From: Hyphomicrobiales bacterium
GTDB taxonomy: Bacteria; Pseudomonadota; Alphaproteobacteria; Rhizobiales; Rhizobiaceae
Length of the DNA: 55,386 bases
Assembly: GCA_002400845.2 (NCBI GenBank)
Contig: NVRK02000050.1
Coordinates: 1-55,386 of the forward strand
Reading direction: 5' to 3'
The notes under the pieces were generated by a model, which searched no databases, was not told the DNA's origin, and saw only the letters and a list, made by a program, of their open reading frames with translations. Of the stretch, positions 8,002 to 17,991 are shown in pieces. The number at the start of each line of letters is the position of its first letter. The stretch's first letter is position 1. Position numbers and translations under genes: made by a program.

Positions 8002-11000
8002 CTAAACCAACTCTACGTCTAATACGCCAGGCACGCCTTTTAGCGCACTGGCAACTTGTGAAGACATTTTAAAGCGTTCGCGTAATTGCATCTCTACTTC
8101 CATTTGTCCGTTGTTTTGAATGACGATCATAGAGACCCTACTTTCACCACGCGGTGGTTTCATTTTACCAACAAACATTTCTTTAATGCTTTTGATCGGC
8201 TGTTCATCGCGTAGATAAATACGTAAATTTCGTTGTTCACGGGCTGCTTGTTCTTCAAGTGATTCGACATTTTGAATTCTGATCGAGATGCCCTCTTCGC
8301 GCATCTCGGCGCCCACCATAAGTATTACCGAATTTCCCGGCTCTAATAATTCTCGAAAACGATTTAACGCTTCTTCAAATATCACTGCTTCATATTGCCC
8401 AGATGGATCTGAAACTGTTATGATCCCCATGGATTTTCCTGTGCGGGTTTTGCGTTCTTGTTTTGCAGTAATTGTTCCAGCAAGCCTGCCAGCGGCTGAC
8501 CCTGCCCTTACAGAAACTTCAAATTCATTGATGAGTTGAACTCGCATTTTTTCCATAAGTTCACGGTATTCGTCTAACGGATGCGCAGATAGATAAAAGC
8601 CCATTGCATTAAATTCACGTTGCAATTTTTCTGATGGTTGCCACGGCCTAATCTCAGGTAACTCAATTTTAACCTCATCATTACCGCCGCCGCCAAACAT
8701 ATCATTTTGACCACTTTCACGGTCGGCCTGTAATCTAGAAGCATGACCTGTCAATCTATCCATGCCAGCTAAAAGTTGTTCTCGTGTTGGACCAAAGCAA
8801 TCTAACGCGCCAGCACAAATAAGGTTTTCAAGCGTACGTTTGGTAACCAACCGAACGTCAATTCTAGAAAAGAAATCTTCTAAGCTTTTAAATTGTCCGT
8901 TTTCTTCACGTTCATTTACAAGGTTTGCAACAGCAGTTGCACCAACACCTTTGATGGCGGCAAGCGCATAGTAAATCTTTTTATCTTTAACAGAGAACCC
9001 TACTTTGGATGTTTTTACAGACGGGGGGACAATTTCGATGTCGTGCGTTTTTGTATCTTGTCTAAAGATTGCTAATTTATCGGTATTACCCAAATCAAGT
9101 TGCATTGAGGCCGCTAAAAACTCAATAGGATACAAAGCGCGCATATAGGCTGTTTGATATGATACCAATGCGTAGGCTGCTGCATGTGATTTGTTAAAAC
9201 CGTAATTGGCAAATTTTGCCAGTAGGTCAAAAATCTCATTAGCTTTTGATTTTGAAATGTTATTTCTTTGAGCGCCAGTTACAAAAACACCGCGCTGTTT
9301 TTCCATTTCTGATTTAATTTTTTTACCCATGGCACGGCGCAAAATATCAGCCTCGCCCAGTGAGTAGCCAGCCATGACTTGTGCTACTTGCATCACTTGC
9401 TCTTGGTAGATGATAACGCCGTGGGTTTCTTTGAGAATGTCTTCAATTAATGGGTGGTAATAATCAGCTTCTTCGTGACCATTTTTACGGGCGTTATAGA
9501 CAGGAATATTTTCCATTGGGCCCGGTCTATAAAGTGCCACAAGCGCAATAATATCTTCAAAGCAATCTGGCTTCATGCCCACTAGGGCTTTGCGCATGCC
9601 TGCACTTTCCAATTGGAAAACGCCAACAGTCTCTCCGCGCGCTAACATTTCAAAAGTACGTTCATCATCAATTGGGATAGAATCAAGGTCTACCTTAATA
9701 CCGCGCTCTGCAACAAATTGGACTGCTGTTTTTAATGTCGTTAAAGTTTTCAGACCCAAAAAGTCAAATTTAACCAGGCCTGCTGGCTCAACCCATTTCA
9801 TGTTGAATTGCGTCACTGGCATGTCTGAACGTGGGTCGCGATAGAGCGGTACTAGTTCATCTAATTTTCTATCGCCAATCACAATACCAGCTGCATGGGT
9901 AGACGCATGGCGATAGAGACCTTCAAGTCTTGTCGCTATGTTAAACAGCTTTGCAATAATTTCTTCTTCTTTTGCCGCTTCTTGCAGTTTGGGTTCGCCA
10001 GCAATCGCTTCTTTTAATGTAACCATCGCGGCAGGATTGTTTGGAATGAGTTTGGCGATACGGTCGACTTGACCATATGGCATTTGCAAAACACGGCCGA
10101 CATCACGCAACACGGCGCGCGCTTGCAATGAACCAAAGGTAATAATTTGAGCAACTTGCTCGCGGCCATACTTATTTTGTACGTATTTGATAACTTCTTC
10201 GCGACGTTCTTGGCAAAAATCGATATCGAAATCTGGCATGGAAACACGTTCGGGATTCAAAAAACGCTCAAACAAGAGTTTAAAACGTAATGGGTCGATA
10301 TCTGTAATTGTAAGAGAAAATGCAACTAGAGAACCAGCACCAGAACCACGGCCTGGGCCAACTGGAATGCCTTGGTCTTTTGCCCATTGAATGAAGTCAG
10401 CAACAATCAGAAAATAACCTGGGAAACCCATTTGTACGATGATGCCGAGTTCGTATTCTAAACGTTCTTCATATTCTTCGACGGTAAAACCTTCGCAGGG
10501 TCCAGAGGCATCTAATCTTTGCTTTAGTCCATCACGGGCATTTTTACGCAATAAATCTACTTCTGCCTTTAGCGCGGCATCAGCGTCGGCGCCCTCTTCT
10601 ACTTGCGCAAAACGTGGTAAAATAGGATCTCGGGTAGGTGCGCGATAAGCACATCTTTTGGCGATCTCGATGGTATTTTCGATTGCTTCTGGAAGATCAT
10701 CGAATAATGCAGCCATTTCAGCTTGTGATTTAAAGTAATGCTCAGACGTTAAACGGCGCCTATCATCTGCATCAATAACCACACCCTCAGATATACAAAT
10801 AAGAGCGTCATGCGCTTCATAGTCATCTTTAGCAGGAAAATAAGGTTGGTTAGTCGCAACAATTGGTAATTCTAAATTATAGGCTAATTGAAGTAGAGGG
10901 TTCTCATGCGTTTCTTCTTGTGGATTTTCTTGCGTGCCATGTCTTTGGATTTCGACATAAAGACGATTTTGAAACGATGCTGCCAATGTTTGCAATCTTG

Positions 11001-11631
11001 CTTGAGCAAGATCGTTATTGCCTGCAATGATCGCTTTGTTGATAGGCCCTTCATTACCAGCAGTTAACAATATCAACCCATTTGAATGCGTGCGTAATTC
11101 TTTAAGGCTAATATGAGGGCCATAGGTTTGGTTTACATTGACATTAGCTTCTTCGTCTTGTGGGCTCGTTATGTGCGCCATACTGCCCAAACGAACAAGA
11201 TTGCCATATCCTTCTTCGTTCATTGCTAACAGCACAATGAATGGAAGTTCGGGCATTACATTCTTTTTAGGGTTTAGTTCTGTGTCTTCATCATCCATAT
11301 GAAGCGCAAGTTTAACGCCCATGATCGGATGCAAGCCCTTGCCTGCGCCTTTGGTAGAAAACTCTTGAGCGCCAAAAAGGTTGTTACGATCTGTTACAGC
11401 TAGAGCTGGCTGATTATCCGCAATTGCCAAATCCATAAGCTTTGCAAGTTGCAATGAACTTTCAAGAAGCGAGAAAGCAGAATGGGTATGCAAATGCACA
11501 AAGGTCGGCTTTTTTAGAGAAGCACCCTCACTGGCTTTATCACTTGCCATATCCAATGAATGGGCAACACCACCAAAAGGTGTGTTTCTATCTGATTTTA
11601 ATTGATCGTGAAGATCTGATTTTTTAGACAC
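8002..11631 (-). CDS. dnaE: DNA polymerase III alpha subunit
   Basis: This is the replicative polymerase. The 1209-residue protein starts with a lysine-rich tail of about 40 residues. The PHP domain (FVHLHTHSAFSLLESSL, near 45) follows, then the polymerase core with GRGSGAGSLV and the catalytic MPDFDIDFC aspartates near 465-475. A helix-hairpin-helix region lies near 890, and an OB-fold domain (A-G-LAGTITAKQ) comes after about 1010. The length is normal for DnaE1. An internal ATG at codon 28 would also be acceptable as start because the PHP domain lies beyond it. It stands alone on the minus strand, next to lolD as in related genomes. Confidence 0.97.
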   Translation of the reverse strand: MSKKSDLHDQLKSDRNTPFGGVAHSLDMASDKASEGASLKKPTFVHLHTHSAFSLLESSLQLAKLMDLAIADNQPALAVTDRNNLFGAQEFSTKGAGKGLHPIMGVKLALHMDDEDTELNPKKNVMPELPFIVLLAMNEEGYGNLVRLGSMAHITSPQDEEANVNVNQTYGPHISLKELRTHSNGLILLTAGNEGPINKAIIAGNNDLAQARLQTLAASFQNRLYVEIQRHGTQENPQEETHENPLLQLAYNLELPIVATNQPYFPAKDDYEAHDALICISEGVVIDADDRRRLTSEHYFKSQAEMAALFDDLPEAIENTIEIAKRCAYRAPTRDPILPRFAQVEEGADADAALKAEVDLLRKNARDGLKQRLDASGPCEGFTVEEYEERLEYELGIIVQMGFPGYFLIVADFIQWAKDQGIPVGPGRGSGAGSLVAFSLTITDIDPLRFKLLFERFLNPERVSMPDFDIDFCQERREEVIKYVQNKYGREQVAQIITFGSLQARAVLRDVGRVLQMPYGQVDRIAKLIPNNPAAMVTLKEAIAGEPKLQEAAKEEEIIAKLFNIATRLEGLYRHASTHAAGIVIGDRKLDELVPLYRDPRSDMPVTQFNMKWVEPAGLVKFDFLGLKTLTTLKTAVQFVAERGIKVDLDSIPIDDERTFEMLARGETVGVFQLESAGMRKALVGMKPDCFEDIIALVALYRPGPMENIPVYNARKNGHEEADYYHPLIEDILKETHGVIIYQEQVMQVAQVMAGYSLGEADILRRAMGKKIKSEMEKQRGVFVTGAQRNNISKSKANEIFDLLAKFANYGFNKSHAAAYALVSYQTAYMRALYPIEFLAASMQLDLGNTDKLAIFRQDTKTHDIEIVPPSVKTSKVGFSVKDKKIYYALAAIKGVGATAVANLVNEREENGQFKSLEDFFSRIDVRLVTKRTLENLICAGALDCFGPTREQLLAGMDRLTGHASRLQADRESGQNDMFGGGGNDEVKIELPEIRPWQPSEKLQREFNAMGFYLSAHPLDEYRELMEKMRVQLINEFEVSVRAGSAAGRLAGTITAKQERKTRTGKSMGIITVSDPSGQYEAVIFEEALNRFRELLEPGNSVILMVGAEMREEGISIRIQNVESLEEQAAREQRNLRIYLRDEQPIKSIKEMFVGKMKPPRGESRVSMIVIQNNGQMEVEMQLRERFKMSSQVASALKGVPGVLDVELV

Positions 11632-11770
11632 TGTAATATTGCTCCGTAAAGAACAAGATTTACGCTTCTAAAATAAAATAACAAGTGCAACGTAGCGATC
11701 ACTCAAGACATTTAACAAATTATAAGCAATAATTTATAGCATGGTGACAAACGTACTCTTAAGCAATTTA

Positions 11771-11869
11771 CTACGCTACGAATTTTAAAATTTCGCCCCA
11801 AGTGAAAATAGCAGTTAAAAACAAACCAATAGTACCAAGTGATGCAATATCTTGAACTGAAACAAACAT
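11771..11869 (-). CDS. Predicted 32-residue membrane peptide
   Basis: A short frame reads MFVSVQDIASLGTIGL then about eight hydrophobic residues and ends TWGEILKFVA. It has one likely transmembrane segment with polar N-terminal and charged C-terminal ends. A strong ribosome binding site (AGGAGA, 11876-11881) stands six bases from this ATG; an ATG two codons upstream (11875) is too close to it. A TTGACT-N17-CATAAA promoter lies upstream. The peptide sits between lolD and dnaE. I do not recognise a family. The signals for transcription and translation make it more than a chance frame. Confidence 0.6.
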   Translation of the reverse strand: MFVSVQDIASLGTIGLFLTAIFTWGEILKFVA

Positions 11870-11913
11870 GAACATTCTCCTAAATAAATTAAACTGTGAA
11901 GTTTAAAACACTT

Positions 11914-11941
11914 TATGTTTACTGTATGTTCTATTTATGTT
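11914..11941. promoter_or_regulatory. Three TATGTT repeats at 11-bp period
   Basis: TATGTT occurs at 11914-11919, 11925-11930 and 11936-11941, two of them in the longer form TATGTTCTATT. The third copy covers the predicted -10 box of the small peptide gene, so a bound protein would probably block or modulate that promoter. Confidence 0.45.
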
Positions 11942-11962
11942 CTATTTTTATACAAGAGTCAA
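11934..11962 (-). promoter_or_regulatory. Predicted promoter of the 32-residue peptide gene
   Basis: On the minus strand TTGACT (11962-11957) is followed after 17 bases by CATAAA (11939-11934). The transcript would begin about 50 bases upstream of the small start codon. The match to the housekeeping sigma consensus is good at -35 and moderate at -10. Confidence 0.45.
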
Positions 11963-12036
11963 CCCTGCTGAATGGCTAACCAATTAGTTGCCCTAACCTA
12001 TTGATATAATTATATATTTATTTTCATAAATTAAAG

Positions 12037-12735
12037 TTACAGTTTAAGCGTAACTAATTTTCCGTTCTCAAGCGTAATACAACGGTCCATTTCACGCGCT
12101 AACGCATGGTTATGAGTCGCAATTAATGCAGAGAGCCCCGTAGAACGCACCAATTCTTGAAGCATCTTAAAGACGCGATCAGATGTTTCTGGGTCCAAAT
12201 TACCCGTTGGTTCGTCAGCCAAAAGTAGCTTTGGTTGATTGGCCACTGCTCTAGCGATTGCAACGCGTTGTTGCTCACCACCAGAAAGTTCAGAAGGATG
12301 GTGATCTGCGCGTTGGCTTATGCCCATAAAATCTAACAGTTCCATTGCTCTTTTTTCAGAATTTTCTCTTGAAACGCTTCTCAGCATTTGGGGAATCATT
12401 AAATTTTCTAAAGCCGTAAACTCTGCCAATAGATGGTGAAATTGATAAATGAAGCCGATATCATCGCGGCGCAATGCGGTGCGTTTATCTTCAGCTAGGT
12501 TTATAGTGTTTCGTCCACCAATTTTAATCACGCCAGCATCTGGCTTTTCTAGCAAACCAGCTAAATGTAGCAAAGTTGATTTACCTGCGCCTGATGGAGC
12601 AACCAGGGCAACCATTTCGCCTGCGTACAATTTTAAATCAGCTTCGCGAAGCACAACCACTTGTTTGCCGTGGGCTTCTTCATAGGTACGGTTCACACCT
12701 GTCATTTCTAAGGTGATGTTTCTATCATTACTCAT
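12037..12735 (-). CDS. lolD: Lipoprotein-releasing ABC transporter, ATP-binding protein LolD
   Basis: This is the ATPase of the inner-membrane complex that hands outer-membrane lipoproteins to the LolA chaperone. It has a Walker A motif APSGAGKST near residue 45, a signature [14 protein letters not shown] near 148, and Walker [13 protein letters not shown] near 170. The 232-residue length is standard for LolD. Its start overlaps the end of the permease gene by eight bases, so the two are translationally coupled. Confidence 0.94.
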   Translation of the reverse strand: MSNDRNITLEMTGVNRTYEEAHGKQVVVLREADLKLYAGEMVALVAPSGAGKSTLLHLAGLLEKPDAGVIKIGGRNTINLAEDKRTALRRDDIGFIYQFHHLLAEFTALENLMIPQMLRSVSRENSEKRAMELLDFMGISQRADHHPSELSGGEQQRVAIARAVANQPKLLLADEPTGNLDPETSDRVFKMLQELVRSTGLSALIATHNHALAREMDRCITLENGKLVTLKL

Positions 12736-14017
12736 AACGTAGCGCCTCTACAGGATCTAAGCGTGCTGCCCGCCATGCTGGAAATATGGTTGCCAAAAAG
12801 GATAGCGACAATGCCATAACCACAATTAGAATTGTTTCGGTTGGGTCCATTTGTGCAGGAATATCAGTCAAAAAACGAACCGTTGGGTCCCATACATTAT
12901 GACCTGTAATCCAAGAGAAAAATCTTTGAATAGATTTTATGTTTAAGCAAACCAATAGCCCTAAAGTAACGCCGGCAAGTGTACCCACAAAACCAATTGC
13001 GGAGCCAGTTATTATGAAGATACGAAGCATCGCGCCTCGGCTTGCGCCCATGGTTCGCAATATTGCGATATCGCGTCCCTTATCTTTAACCAGCATTATA
13101 AGGCCAGAAACAATATTAAGCGCGGCTACTAAAACAATGAGCGTTAAAATCATAAACATAACGTTTCGTTCAACTGCTAAAGCTCTAAAAAAACTTGCAT
13201 TGCGTGTCGTCCAGTCACTTAAAAACACCGGTCGATCTGCAGCCTCTTCAATGGGTATGCGATATTGATGAACGTTGTCTGGATCGTCAACAAAGGTTTC
13301 AATAAAAGACACATAGCCTTCTTTATTAAAATACAATTGAGATTCTTTTAGCGGCATAAACAGAAAAGAAGAATCGTATTCGCTCATACCAACTTCAAAC
13401 AGCGCAACGATTGGATAGGCTTTTACGCGCGGTGTCGTGCCAAATGGCGTTACATCACCTTCTGGTGAAATAACCGTAATATCACTGCCAAGACTAAGGC
13501 CAAGGTTAGCCGCCATGCGCGTACCAATTGCAACACCTACTTTTGTGTCAAAGCCATCTAATGTGCCTTGTTTGATGTTCGCTGCAACAGAAGGCATATT
13601 TTTAAGGTCTGCTTCGCGAATACCACGTACAAGTGCGCCAGAACCACCCTCACCGCTAGAAACAAGCGCTTGGCCTTCTACGGTTGGAATTGCAATTTTA
13701 ATACCTTCAACGCCATTAATACGCGCTGACACTTTTTCATAGTCGGTTAGTTCGCCATCGATGGGTGAAACAATTATATGACCGTTCAACCCAAGGATTT
13801 TATCTAGTAATTCTGCCCTAAAACCATTCATCACAGCCATGACGATAATCAAGGTGGCAACACCAAGCATAATGCCTAAAAATGAGAATCCAGCAATAAC
13901 AGAGATGAAACTGTCTTTTCGGCGCGAGCGCAAGTAGCGCCCTGCTATCATCCACTCAAATGCAGAAAATGGCTTTGCAGCACCTATCACAGTTTCTTCT
14001 TGAGTAACGTTGGTCAA
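12728..14017 (-). CDS. Lipoprotein-releasing system permease LolC/LolE
   Basis: The 429-residue protein has one N-terminal membrane span (about residues 40-65), a large periplasmic domain and three C-terminal spans, with FtsX-like text [17 protein letters not shown] near 312. The LFVFSWITG-like region and the EALRYE end are typical of LolC/E. Alphaproteobacteria usually carry a single LolC/E-type permease, so it probably works as a homodimer (LolF-like). It is the first gene of lolC/E-lolD and follows proS by 34 bases. Confidence 0.93.
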   Translation of the reverse strand: MTNVTQEETVIGAAKPFSAFEWMIAGRYLRSRRKDSFISVIAGFSFLGIMLGVATLIIVMAVMNGFRAELLDKILGLNGHIIVSPIDGELTDYEKVSARINGVEGIKIAIPTVEGQALVSSGEGGSGALVRGIREADLKNMPSVAANIKQGTLDGFDTKVGVAIGTRMAANLGLSLGSDITVISPEGDVTPFGTTPRVKAYPIVALFEVGMSEYDSSFLFMPLKESQLYFNKEGYVSFIETFVDDPDNVHQYRIPIEEAADRPVFLSDWTTRNASFFRALAVERNVMFMILTLIVLVAALNIVSGLIMLVKDKGRDIAILRTMGASRGAMLRIFIITGSAIGFVGTLAGVTLGLLVCLNIKSIQRFFSWITGHNVWDPTVRFLTDIPAQMDPTETILIVVMALSLSFLATIFPAWRAARLDPVEALRYE

Positions 14018-14051
14018 ACAAAGCCCCTAAATAAATTAAGTCCTAAATTAA

Positions 14052-15380
14052 TTAAGTAAGTGATGTAAGCTTATTAAGCGCTTCGTCAACGCTTAGTGTT
14101 TCGCGGCTACCATCATTACGATTTTTAATTTCTACAGTTCCCTCGCCCACACCACGTGGTCCAGCAATGATTTGAATTGGTAAACCTACTAAATCCATCA
14201 TTGCAAATTTTTCGCCAGCGCGTTTGTCTGTGTCGTCATACAATACGTCTTGGCCTGTGGCTGTGAGTGCTTTGTAGAATTTATTGCAAACTTCGTCACA
14301 CCCTTCATTGCCAGGTTTCATGTTGATAATACCAACATCAAACGGTGCAACCCCTTTAGGCCAACGAATGCCGTTTTCATCGTGTGATGCTTCTATGATT
14401 GCCGCAACCAAACGTGAGGGTCCAATACCGTAAGACCCCATATGCACTGGATGCTCTTTACCATCTGGTCCCATTACATTGGCATTCATGGCCTCAGAAT
14501 ATTTGGTTCCAAAATAGAATATATGACCAACTTCAATACCACGTGCAGTTACCTGCGAGCCGCTATCAATTTTGCTAAACATCTCTGCATCATGCATTTC
14601 TTCAGTGCGAGCATAAGGCGTCGTGTATTGTTTTACGATGTCGGCCATTGCTTCATCATCGCTAAAATCAACATCCGCTGGCGGAGCCTTCATGTCTAAG
14701 AATTTTTTATCGCAAAATACTTCACTCTCGCCTGTGTCTGCTAGAATGATAAATTCATGCGATAAATCACCACCAATTGGGCCAGTATCTGCTTGCATAG
14801 GAATGCTTTTAAGACCCATGCGCTCGAAGGTTCGAAGATAGGCCACAAACATTCTGTTATAAGACGCACGCGCACCCGCCTCGTCAATGTCGAATGAATA
14901 AGCATCTTTCATCAAAAATTCACGACCACGCATCACACCAAAACGTGGACGCACTTCATCGCGGAATTTCCATTGCAAGTGATATAAATTAAGTGGCAGG
15001 CTTTTATATGAACGCACATAAGAGCGGAAAATATCGGTAACCATTTCTTCGTTTGTTGGTCCGTATAGCATGTCACGATCATGACGATCTTTAATGCGTA
15101 GCATCTCAGCACCATAGGCATCATAACGACCACTTTCGCGCCACAAGTCTGCTGGTTGCAATGTCGGCATCAAAATTTCTACAGCGCCTGCGCGATTCTG
15201 CTCTTCGCGCACAATGGCGCTTATCTTATTTAAAACCTTCAAGCCGATTGGCAACCAAGAATAAATACCAGCAGAATGCTGTTTAATCATTCCAGCACGC
15301 AACATTAAGCGGTGCGAAACTATCTCTGCTTCTTTTGGGGTTTCTTTTATGAGTGGTAAAAAATACTGAGAAAGGCGCAT
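14052..15380 (-). CDS. proS: Prolyl-tRNA synthetase, short alphaproteobacterial type
   Basis: This class II synthetase charges tRNA-Pro. At 442 residues it is the short form lacking the inserted editing domain found in the 570-residue enterobacterial enzyme. Motif 2 text ([26 protein letters not shown], in pieces near 138-163) and motif 3 ([13 protein letters not shown] near 305) are plain, and the anticodon-binding domain ends the protein. It leads the proS-lolC/E-lolD run. Confidence 0.96.
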   Translation of the reverse strand: MRLSQYFLPLIKETPKEAEIVSHRLMLRAGMIKQHSAGIYSWLPIGLKVLNKISAIVREEQNRAGAVEILMPTLQPADLWRESGRYDAYGAEMLRIKDRHDRDMLYGPTNEEMVTDIFRSYVRSYKSLPLNLYHLQWKFRDEVRPRFGVMRGREFLMKDAYSFDIDEAGARASYNRMFVAYLRTFERMGLKSIPMQADTGPIGGDLSHEFIILADTGESEVFCDKKFLDMKAPPADVDFSDDEAMADIVKQYTTPYARTEEMHDAEMFSKIDSGSQVTARGIEVGHIFYFGTKYSEAMNANVMGPDGKEHPVHMGSYGIGPSRLVAAIIEASHDENGIRWPKGVAPFDVGIINMKPGNEGCDEVCNKFYKALTATGQDVLYDDTDKRAGEKFAMMDLVGLPIQIIAGPRGVGEGTVEIKNRNDGSRETLSVDEALNKLTSLT

Positions 15381-15410
15381 AATAATCCAGAATCACTTTT
15401 ATCTATGTTT

Positions 15411-15480
15411 CCCCTTTAAACCCCTATTCTTAGAGGGATACAAGGCTTAAAGGGAATTAGGGGGCACACTTGCATGTGCC
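15411..15480. other. Inverted repeats between proS and the hydrolase gene
   Basis: CCCTTTAA (15412-15419) pairs with TTAAAGGG (15447-15454), with a smaller CCCT/AGGG hairpin in the loop. A separate perfect hairpin, GGCACA / TGTGCC, lies at 15463-15480. This is the divergent intergenic region, so the repeats may be leader structure of proS or operator sites. No T-run is present. Confidence 0.35.
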
Positions 15481-15564
15481 AACCAATCGGTAAATATACT
15501 GATGGATATTTGATTGTATGTGTGATTATTATTGGTACAACTGGACTTAAATAAGACGTGATAA

Positions 15565-16377
15565 GTGAGTAACAAAATCATCAATGTAGACTATATCGAA
15601 GCTGGTAAAAGCAATACCAATTCCCCAAAAGTTATATTGTTTCACTCAAGTGTTGCAGGCGCTAAGCAATGGCGCAAACTAATGGTGCATGTAAGCGATG
15701 AATATCATACCATTGCTATCAACATGTTTGGCTATGGCGATACGACACCTTGGAAAACACGCAATACGCAAAGTTTTAAAGACCAAGCTTTGTTAGCATC
15801 TCAATTTATTAAAGAGGGCGAGGATGTCATTTTCATTGGCCATTCATTTGGCGGTTCTGTTGCCATGAAAGCTGCAAGTATATTCAGCGAAAATGTTTCA
15901 AAGCTAATTCTTATCGAGCCCAATCCATTTTATCTTTTAGAACAGCATGGGCGCTTAGATGGTTTTGATAATATTAATAGTATTAGAAAAACAGTTCAGT
16001 CTCTCGGAGAAGCTGGCAATTGGGGAAAAGCGGCACTACTGTTTTCAGATTACTGGAATGGTGAAGGTTCTTGGGATGCAACGCCAGCAACACGTAAAGA
16101 AAAATTTATTCATGGCTTGCAGCAAACTCATTATGAATGGGATGCAATATTTAAAGAAGATACATCATTAGATCAATGGGTTAATAATATTACTTCAAGT
16201 GTTGATGTAATACATGCGAAAGATACTGTTTTTGCAATTAAAGAATTGATGTCTTTGTTGGCAAGTTCTGCACCAAAATGGAATTTTATAGAAGCAGAGC
16301 TTGGTGGGCACATGATCCCATTAACGCGCCCAGATTATATTAATCCAATTATTTTAAAATTATTACGAGATATTTAA
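15565..16377 (+). CDS. Alpha/beta hydrolase
   Basis: The 270-residue protein has the alpha/beta hydrolase fold: the oxyanion region VILFHSSVAG near residue 22, and the nucleophile elbow FIGHSFGGSVA with Ser near residue 96. An acid probably lies in DVIHAKD near 214, and His in LGGHMIPL near 251. The substrate cannot be read from the sequence. The start is GTG. The stop is followed at once by the ATG of the EamA transporter, so the two form an operon and may act on the same metabolite. Confidence 0.85.
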   Translation: MSNKIINVDYIEAGKSNTNSPKVILFHSSVAGAKQWRKLMVHVSDEYHTIAINMFGYGDTTPWKTRNTQSFKDQALLASQFIKEGEDVIFIGHSFGGSVAMKAASIFSENVSKLILIEPNPFYLLEQHGRLDGFDNINSIRKTVQSLGEAGNWGKAALLFSDYWNGEGSWDATPATRKEKFIHGLQQTHYEWDAIFKEDTSLDQWVNNITSSVDVIHAKDTVFAIKELMSLLASSAPKWNFIEAELGGHMIPLTRPDYINPIILKLLRDI

Positions 16378-17253
16378 ATGACAATGACAGTTGGCTCAAA
16401 AACCCCTCTTATTAAAACTGCATGCCTGGTTATATTATCAGTTACTTTAATTGTGATTGGCGACACTGCTGGTAAAGAATTAACACGGCTCGGCTTTGAG
16501 CCATTATTTGTTGCCTGCGCACGATTTGTAATCGCGGTATTATTCTTACTTCCTTTTAGCGGCTTGCAATTTAAAGAGCTAAAATTGCTTATAACTTGGC
16601 CAATATTATTTAGATCTTCTTTAATAGCTGTTGGTATCGTTTGTGTTTTAACTGCGCTTAAAACAGAACAAATGGCAAATGTATTTGGTGCGTTTTTTAT
16701 AGCCCCCATTATTGCGTTTATTTTGTCAGCAACCCTGCTCAAAGAACGTGTAACCTTTGTGCGTTTGTTATTAGTGATCTTAGGTTTTATAGGGGTTTTA
16801 CTCGTTGTTAAACCGGGCTTTGGCGTAACAAAGGGAATTGGGCTTGGCTTTTTAGCGGGCTGTATTCACGGTACATTTATTGTTACGACCAGATGGTTGG
16901 CTAATAAGTATAGGCCTCGATTTTTGCTTATATCGCAATTGATAATAGGTTCATGCATTATCTTACCGTTTAATATTGGTATGCAGTTTCCAAGTTTGAA
17001 TTTCACAGCGATTGTATTGCTCACAATTAGCGCTCTGGGTTCTGCCTTTGGGAATTTAATTATTGTTTTCGCGAGTAGAAATGCACCTGCAAGCATAGTT
17101 GCACCACTCATATACAGCCAATTGGTCGTTGCAACGGTATTTGGTTATTTCGTATTTAAAGATTTACCAGATAACATAGCATTAATTGGGCTGGTAATAA
17201 TTGTAATATCGGGCATAGGAACGCTGTGGTTTGCCAATAAGCAAACAGATTGA
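16378..17253 (+). CDS. EamA/DMT-family transporter
   Basis: The 291-residue protein has about ten hydrophobic segments in two homologous halves, the drug/metabolite transporter (EamA, RhaT-like) arrangement. Family members export amino acids, metabolites or drugs; the cargo here is unknown. No base separates it from the hydrolase stop, which implies translational coupling. Note the conserved glutamate-rich loop LLKERVTFVRLLLVILGFIG between the halves, typical of the family. Confidence 0.87.
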   Translation: MTMTVGSKTPLIKTACLVILSVTLIVIGDTAGKELTRLGFEPLFVACARFVIAVLFLLPFSGLQFKELKLLITWPILFRSSLIAVGIVCVLTALKTEQMANVFGAFFIAPIIAFILSATLLKERVTFVRLLLVILGFIGVLLVVKPGFGVTKGIGLGFLAGCIHGTFIVTTRWLANKYRPRFLLISQLIIGSCIILPFNIGMQFPSLNFTAIVLLTISALGSAFGNLIIVFASRNAPASIVAPLIYSQLVVATVFGYFVFKDLPDNIALIGLVIIVISGIGTLWFANKQTD

Positions 17254-17274
17254 TTGACTATAATGCTTGGTGGC

Positions 17275-17547
17275 TTAACTTTGGCGACGTGGAAAGTATT
17301 CTCTTACTTCTGCAATGCCAATGCCCATAACTTGGGTTATATAATACCAACAACCAAAAACAATTAATGAGATAACTGTGTTTAGCAATATTGATTTAAG
17401 CAGACGCGGCTTGGCTGGTGCACTCGCCTCAGTACCCAATGTAACTTCGCCCTCATCTATTTGAGTGCGCAAACCAATGGACAACGTAGCAAATAGTGTC
17501 AGCCACCAAAATATAAAATAGTAAGCAAAAAGTGTGAGTGGTGCCAT
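17275..17547 (-). CDS. DUF1467 family small membrane protein
   Basis: This 90-residue protein has two membrane spans (about 5-25 and 52-72) joined by a short acidic/proline loop. The first half (YYFIFWWLTLFATLSIGLR) matches what I recall of DUF1467, a family found next to mce and proS in alphaproteobacteria. The function is unknown. It follows mce by ten bases in the mce-DUF1467 tail of the nuo-rnj gene row. Confidence 0.8.
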   Translation of the reverse strand: MAPLTLFAYYFIFWWLTLFATLSIGLRTQIDEGEVTLGTEASAPAKPRLLKSILLNTVISLIVFGCWYYITQVMGIGIAEVREYFPRRQS

Positions 17548-17557
17548 TATATTACTC

Positions 17558-17980
17558 CTATTTAACTTCTTCTAATTCTACCAAGGTGCCACAAAAATCT
17601 TTTGGGTGTAAAAACAAAACTGGATTTCCATGCGCGCCAATTTTTGGTTCTGCAGGTTGCCCATCTTTTGCACCTAAAACTCTAGCGCCATCAGCAATTA
17701 ATTTGTCTCGTGCTACTATTATATCAGGTACTTCATAGCAAATATGATGAATACCACCAGCAGGATTGCGCTCAATAAAAGCAGTAATAGGTGAGCCTTC
17801 GCCCAAAGCTTCTAATAGTTCAATCTTTGTATTTGGCAATTCAACAAACACGACTGTTACACCGTGTTCAGGCAATTTTTGAGGCTTGGTTACTTTGGCA
17901 CCTAAAACATTTGCATAGGTTGCTATACCAGCCTTTAAGCTTGGTACAGCAATGGCTACGTGGTTCAATCTACCAATCAT
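17558..17980 (-). CDS. mce: Methylmalonyl-CoA epimerase
   Basis: This 140-residue VOC-fold enzyme interconverts (R)- and (S)-methylmalonyl-CoA in propionate breakdown. The start IGRLNHVAIAVPSL supplies one metal-binding His. GGIHHICYEV near residue 83 supplies the second, and a C-terminal Glu (FCGTLVELEE) the third metal ligand. Its position between rnj and DUF1467 is conserved in related genomes. It starts 12 bases after the rnj stop. Confidence 0.94.
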   Translation of the reverse strand: MIGRLNHVAIAVPSLKAGIATYANVLGAKVTKPQKLPEHGVTVVFVELPNTKIELLEALGEGSPITAFIERNPAGGIHHICYEVPDIIVARDKLIADGARVLGAKDGQPAEPKIGAHGNPVLFLHPKDFCGTLVELEEVK

Positions 17981-17991
17981 AATCTACCTCG

